From contig QNGE01000105.1 in the NCBI GenBank assembly GCA_008508345.1, forward strand, positions 260,988 through 324,987: a DNA stretch of 64,000 nucleotides, written 5' to 3'. The notes beneath the pieces are model-generated. The model was not told the origin of the DNA. It searched no databases and saw nothing but the letters and a program-made list of their open reading frames with translations. The position numbers and the translations under genes are program-made. Origin of the DNA: Paragonimus westermani (taxonomy: Eukaryota > Platyhelminthes > Trematoda > Plagiorchiida > Troglotrematidae). This document shows positions 58,760 through 64,000 of this stretch, in pieces. How positions within the stretch are numbered: position 1 is the stretch's first letter; the number at the start of each line of letters is the position of its first letter.

Positions 58760-60315
58760 ACCCAACAGATAACAAATATGAACACCTCCAAAGACAACAT
58801 AATCGCGAGTCTTCGAGTACGCCACCTTTGACATGAAATTCGTGCATCACTTTGCCACTTGACTCGCTGTAAAACGCGAAACAGTGACCAGCTAATGACT
58901 CAGTACTGAAACATGGAATAACCGACATTGATGCTTGCTCCCGCCGACTCAGTGCGTCTTACTCAAGGTTTCTAAACAAATACGGTCGTAGATGTTGTCG
59001 GATATGGTCCAGAAGCGTTATTAGAATTGCACGTGTGGAGGATTTTTAGGTACAGTGGTTCGTTTACCCCTACTCATCCCATCGTGTGACGCCAGGCTTA
59101 TTTCTGCACTAGGTTTTTCGTTGAATATGCACAGTACATGTTGATTAATGGTGTACCTGATGGTGCGCGTTTACGAAAATGTTAATCCAAAGTACCCCGA
59201 GACCCTGTCAAGGGCTCAATCACGTTTCGCGTGGTCGCTAAATCACTCACTATCTGGAACGTACACGTACAAATATAAACCTCAAAGTACACAGCGGCAG
59301 ATTATGAATTTGCCAGTACTTATCCATCGATTTTGTCGATCATAATGTCATGATCAGGCGCTACTTCGTACTGGCTATCCCATGATTCATTCAACGAATC
59401 TCTATCCTCAGAACCGCTTGTACGTATCGACTGGACCACACCAGTCCAGCTGGCCGTTGTCATGGTAACCGACAAGCAACAGATACGCATGAGACATGAA
59501 TCAGACATCCGCTCCTCTTCATCGTCTTCAAAATGAAACCAAACGGCCCAGCCGAGGCTATGCAGAACTGGGTAGGGCGGGACAGGGCACGAACCGTAAT
59601 AACCATAGCTAAAACAATTGGGTGGATATGACAGGAAAACTCCACGGGAAAACGAGCGTGCAATACGGAGTACGAAACGCGGTAAACCAGTTGCGAGATC
59701 CCGGTTAACTTGGAATGCTTAGCGAAAGCGTTATTGCATGCAAACACAGCAGTCCATGAATCTATTGGATCAGGATAATAGTTGATGCGGCAGAAAAGGA
59801 CACCAGTAGAACGATAGTGGAGGCAACAAACAGACTGGTTTTCTGGAGTAAAAGCGCTTTCGAAAAGAAGCATGTCCTGGAAACCAGGCCGGATCACATT
59901 TTGATCACTAACGTGTAATCCAGCAACGACATTAGCAGTAACCACAGCTGTAGTATGTTCGACTCTCTATTGGACAAAAAGTGGATGGGACCACCCTTCC
60001 TCACTCGGCTGACGTGGGCCAGTCACGCAGAGTAACCAACAAAAGTGATGAGCAGATGATCCTTATTCTCGATTCGTTACATGGCTGCATGTGTCATCTT
60101 GCTCGCGGTTGCTTAGCTCGACTTCATCGAACGCTAATGACGGCTTAATCTATTGACAGCAGTGCTTCCGCTGGCGTAGATTCATGCCGAATCGGGCTAC
60201 TGTTGATACAGTGCTGAACACACACGTGTTTGCATTTTTTTATAAGTCTCACCATGAATTCGTTTTATCTGCTGCGATCCCTTTGGCAACGCCAATGTCA
60301 GATACGAAGGAGTTT
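58760..60315. other. unassigned stretch
   Basis: The minus frame at 59460-59945 is open for 161 codons, Cys- and Phe-rich, and unrecognised. No other feature. Confidence 0.3.
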
Positions 60316-60319
60316 GCAG

Positions 60320-60418
60320 TTCCAAAACCCCGCGGAATCACTAGGTCACGTTGATTATGTAGGACAGGCTGTCAACATTTTGAGAGAGTTAAAAAGTATG
60401 TACAAAGTCGATAACCGA
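60320..60418 (+). pseudogene. possible gypsy integrase scrap
   Basis: ESLGHVDYVGQAVNILREL resembles the decayed integrase start at 63.06 kb (KLGHADYCGQ), where R-V-H-V-D-Y-C-G-P is expected. The piece is short and the call rests on that similarity. Confidence 0.3.
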
Positions 60419-60429
60419 ATGAATCACCA

Positions 60430-61560
60430 GTAATCAGAACGCAAGCGGTACGTGCCGAGAAGCATAAACGTGCAACAAATCCACAGCCAGAGCAGTGTTG
60501 GTCAGAGTTATAAATGGAGTGGTCCACAACGCTCAATCAGTATAGATCGGTAGCAAAGTTCACTGCCTTAGTTCAAACTGACTGAACGTCTACTTACGTG
60601 TACGGGTAGAATAACCACACCCAAAGTGAACAAATAAACTAGTCGTCAGCGTCTTGTTGGTTTAGTTGATATGGACCACATAGTCCCCCCCCAACCCCAC
60701 AAGTGACCCACAACAGCTGGCTGGGCTCATCGAAATTTGGCCCGTCAAAGGCACACTGATCGGCAGGTGAAAACATCTCCCGACGGAGTGAAGCATGTGA
60801 GGCGGACTGATGAGATGAATTTACCTTAGGGAATCCAGTAGAAAAACACCCCCGTGAAAGCACTGGGATGGACGACTCAATGATGTTTGTTTTTGTTTCG
60901 GTTCGACCGACTGAAATAAGACGGCTGGGTGTTCGCGGTCACATCGGCAATGGTTCGAGCCACAAGAGTATTGTTCTGCAAGAAGGTTAACCACGAAAGT
61001 TTCTTCCGACAGTCACCAGATGATTTAAGGCGACAATTCTCTAGTCAACTAGAGCAAGACGGATATCATGGCTGTTCACGCGGTGTTGCTGGGAATGTCT
61101 AGGGCAGCATGAAAATCGACTAGATGATATCCACCAAAGGTCGCGTGTGCAAGTAGAACAACCGGGAAATGAACACCTTCAAATTAGACAAACTGTCTTC
61201 GTGACGATACCTTCAGCGACCCATACGGTACGACAATAATGCATTCGTGAGCGCATGATTCACTCATTCACAACGGCCAGGCGCTTGATGAGAAAGTACG
61301 GCGGCTAGGGACGCCGATCAACGCAACAATAAAGCGGGAAACTCTGGAACAGAAGTTTCCCGAAAAACACAAAGATTGATAAAATGATACAAGCCGGAAG
61401 AACCGGAAGTGGTATGATTACAGTCACGCCATTTGGTTACGGTACACCGCCATCTTGGATAACGTTTCTAATAAGCGATTTGAGTGATCACGAGGACCCC
61501 AGCCAGGGAGGTGACACCAAACGACTTCACTCAGTGAGCTAGTCAGTATTCACATGTAGT
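60430..61560. other. unassigned stretch
   Basis: No gene or repeat recognised. Confidence 0.35.
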
Positions 61561-61574
61561 GACCACGTTGTTGC

Positions 61575-62510
61575 TTAATCACCACGCGGTTCTACCCAAC
61601 TGTTGGTCGTCTCAGTATACAAAGCCTGGTACGGCAAACGCCCGGCTGTGTAGAGTACGTGACCCAACCATCGCAGGCTGTGCAACGCGATTAATCGACC
61701 AACTAGTCGCGCATCCCGGACGTTCGGGAATGAGCGCCGGCGAAGGGCCGTGATACTCACGCGATCAGTCGACTTGATGCGGGTTAACCGGTGGAGACGA
61801 CGATAGTCAAACACAGCAAGTCTACTGACATCTACCTCACGAACAGGCTACGTTTCCAAAACACAGAGCAAAACGGAACGCACACAAAAATTGTGTACCC
61901 TTCCCTCCAATGACAACCGGACGTCTGTTCGAAGCCACAGATGACGCAGGTTGACAAAGACAACTTGTACCTTTGCTATCATCGTCGACACCTCGTCAGC
62001 AATGCTACAGCATAAGATAATGCCACCTGTGTGTGAAACTGTTGGTAGTTTCAGGCGGATTGCCTGGAATAGAAAAGGTAGGAGTCTGAACACCCCAGTT
62101 CTGAGGCAGCACTCTGCGCTTTGAAGGTGCGAAGCAGATCCCACATAAACCAGCCGGGTCAATGACATTGCTAAGCATGGTCTGCACGTCTTCCGCAGAG
62201 GCGTTAAGTAAGAGAATACAATCCACATAATCCATGTCAACCAAGCTAGCACCAGGCTCACTGGATTCCACAAGCGTATCATACAAAATGCTATCCATAA
62301 CAAAGTTAAACAGGAAAGGGGAGACCGGGCATCCTTGACGAAACCACTAGATATGATGAGCCCCGAGACAGTTGTCCATAAACCCTCACACTACTTGCAT
62401 AGTGAGCATACAGTGATTGCAATAGACTCACGTATTTCCTCGGTACTCTCTTGCGAAGAAGGCAGCTTCAGATAATCCTACGAGCAACCGATTCGAAAGC
62501 AGGTTTTAGG
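61575..62510 (-). mobile_element. RTE-like LINE, 3' half, minus strand
   Basis: From 62510 downward the minus strand reads KPAFESVARRI (palm start), VPRKYVSLLQSLYAHYASSV, WFRQGCPVSPFLFNFVMDS, DMDYVDCILLLNASAEDVQT (catalytic box changed from Y-A-D-D to Y-V-D-C), FAPSKRRVLPQNW, VFVNLRHLWLRTDVRLSLEG, RVHNFCVRSVLL, and at the end ITALRRRSFPN and LHSLRWLGHVLYTAGRLPYQ. Several frames are used. It is a well-spaced set of RT and post-RT blocks and is non-functional because of the changed catalytic box and frameshifts. Confidence 0.8.
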
Positions 62511-62514
62511 TATC

Positions 62515-62884
62515 AAAAGACCACGACCGTCGGCTCTCTATAAGAGTATCGATGCTCCAAGATGGTTCGCAAGGTAAAAATGTGACCAACGCACCTATGG
62601 CCGAACTGAAATTCTGCCTACTCCTTACGTATCTGAATTTCTCTGGGCTTAGTGAGCCGATGTAATATAAGGCCAGTGAGAAATCTGAACGCAACAGATA
62701 CTAAACTGATGCCTATGTAGTTTTCACATAGAATTCGGGCTCCTTTTTTGAAAACGAGAATTATTATTGGTAAGCACCACCTAGCTCTATTCCAAAACCG
62801 AGAAGTTGTCCATACAACCTGAAGATGTGCTGTCCGGGAGATCTGTTGGTCATTTCAACTCCGATACGAAAGGCTGTGATTAGA
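62515..62884. other. upstream part of LINE or unassigned
   Basis: The minus frame 62506-62694 may be the region before the RT palm of the LINE, but no motif is seen. Confidence 0.3.
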
Positions 62885-62885
62885 C

Positions 62886-63720
62886 GACTTGCACAAAGGT
62901 CGCTTGGGCGTAGAGAAAGTGAAATTGACTCAGCGGATGTTGGTGGCCAGAGATAAATTCGGATATCAAAAGCATCACAAACAACTGCGATTCCAGTCTC
63001 CACAAAATGAAAACGGAGCCGAACAACTGGACAGCTTGGCCATATACACACCCAAGACGGAAACTTGGGCATGCAGATTATTGTGGACAACTTCTTGGTA
63101 ACTGTAACATATTGAATTGGTCGATTCGTACTCATAGTGGCCGGAAGTATTCAGCACGATTCCACTTTCTACTTTATTTAACATACAAGCGCTTGGTAAA
63201 TGTTTTAGTTGAGAATACCACAGGTCTTGGTGACAGACAACGGATTAAGGTCTTGTTCCGCGAAATGAAAGGCAGTAGCACGTGTCGCCATGTAAGAACG
63301 GCGCTTCGGCATCCATGCTTCAATGGCGCTGCAAAGCAGTGTGTGGAAACGCTTGAAATTGTCGTGAAACATGCTCATTCGAGAACAGTTACTGCATCAG
63401 ATGTGTTTCTCGATAACTGTCTCAGTACAGGAACTCAACCCACTGCACAGGAAAGGAGGGCCCAGTGGTGATATTTAAATCCAGATGCCTGAGAGCGTCA
63501 CTTAAACGGGTGGAATCAGCGGATGTGATATATTTCCGTGGAAACGATCTGCGACCGTTCAAAGGACTGGTCACTCGAAAACTAGGCAGTACAATGATAA
63601 AAATTACAGACTTGTAGAATGTCACGGTTCACCGGAGAAACATGATCAAATTCTGTTCCGGAGTACTGAAGACAGAGCAGTAGACGAAACACGATTAGCA
63701 AACACGAATGTAGAGGATTC
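62886..63720 (+). pseudogene. gypsy integrase, second family
   Basis: The zinc-binding start reads HKGRLGVEKVKLTQRMLV (H-x-G-H-L-G changed to HKGRLG). The core follows in shifting frames: LGHADYCGQ, then a V-D-S-Y-S block near 63118, and HVRTALRHPCFNGAAKQCVE, where the usual catalytic Glu region (S-N-G-A-A-E) has Lys in place of Glu. The tail has RGNDLRPFKGLVTRKLGSTM, the G-x-V-x-x-x-L-G-x-x-x-Y block of the integrase C-terminal domain, then a remnant of R-H-x-N-Q-I-L. The tail type differs from the gypsy copies at 30 and 44 kb, so this is another lineage. Confidence 0.65.
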
Positions 63721-64000
63721 TCGAAGGGAGAAAGATTGTAGTAAGAACCTAATCGAGTCACTGCTTATGCAAACCCAAACTCAATAGACAATCTGGAAGT
63801 AGACCAGCCCAACGTTGTTTTAGGGTAAAACACCAGGAGTTAACAGTTTCAACGTTACATTTTTCGTTACTAAATAAGCTTTTGTTCTGTATTGGACCAA
63901 TCAGACTACAGCTTGTGATGTTGCATGTGCCACTGGTATCAGCCAGTGACAGACTCTGATTTCTTCAGTACCGATGTGAATTTATAAATCCGTGTTCCAG
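63721..64000. other. unassigned end of window
   Basis: Nothing recognised; may include the 3' end of the preceding gypsy element. Confidence 0.3.

Noticed and set aside
1..64000. CRISPR arrays, bacterial operons, rRNA, replication origins
   Set aside because: No regularly spaced repeats, no closely packed genes with ribosome-binding sites and no rRNA-like sequence were seen; the window is eukaryotic in character.

Overview
The window looks like nuclear DNA of a flatworm, most likely a trematode. There is no bacterial gene organisation, spliced coding sequence is very sparse, base composition is mixed, and most recognisable coding signal comes from decayed retroelements of types common in fluke genomes: Ty3/gypsy LTR elements, RTE-like APE-type LINEs, CR1-like LINE tails and Penelope-like elements (PLEs). 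The taxon is an inference from this content; no marker gene is present to prove it.

Layout. Positions 1-9.2 kb hold a PLE N-terminal RT scrap, a hammerhead-ribozyme copy, a CR1-like tail and one unassigned open frame that could be an exon. Positions 9.2-12.2 kb hold a decayed gypsy pol whose integrase is split by a short palindromic PLE-like insertion with a target duplication, followed by a CR1-like tail. Positions 15.0-18.0 kb hold a cluster of palindromic PLE-derived repeats, two with 13-bp target duplications and one with two intact-looking hammerhead ribozymes. Positions 19.0-24.3 kb hold an RTE-like LINE, a 1.4-kb inverted-duplicated PLE and a PLE RT on the minus strand. Positions 24.9-29.0 kb hold the only convincing host coding exon (27660-28952, minus, Ser/Thr/Pro-rich, 431 codons), with a Merlin/ISXO2-like transposase remnant next to it. 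Positions 29.4-32.6 kb hold a longer gypsy pol. Positions 33-46 kb hold PLE, LINE, tRNA-derived SINE-like and rearranged gypsy pieces. Positions 46-64 kb are mostly unrecognised sequence with LINE fragments, including a 2.3-kb EN-RT copy at 53.5-55.8 kb, and a final gypsy integrase at 62.9-63.7 kb.

Most of the window is therefore probably intronic or intergenic DNA built from old insertions. Frameshifts and stops in nearly every element say they are dead. The most interesting system is the set of small palindromic elements at 15.1, 16.8-17.2, 11.1 and 17.8 kb. They consist of inverted arms, an asymmetric tail and, in the best copy, a pair of divergent TATA boxes and opposed hammerhead ribozymes. 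They resemble solo terminal repeats of Penelope elements that have moved as independent units. All calls were made by reading the sequence; no database search was possible.
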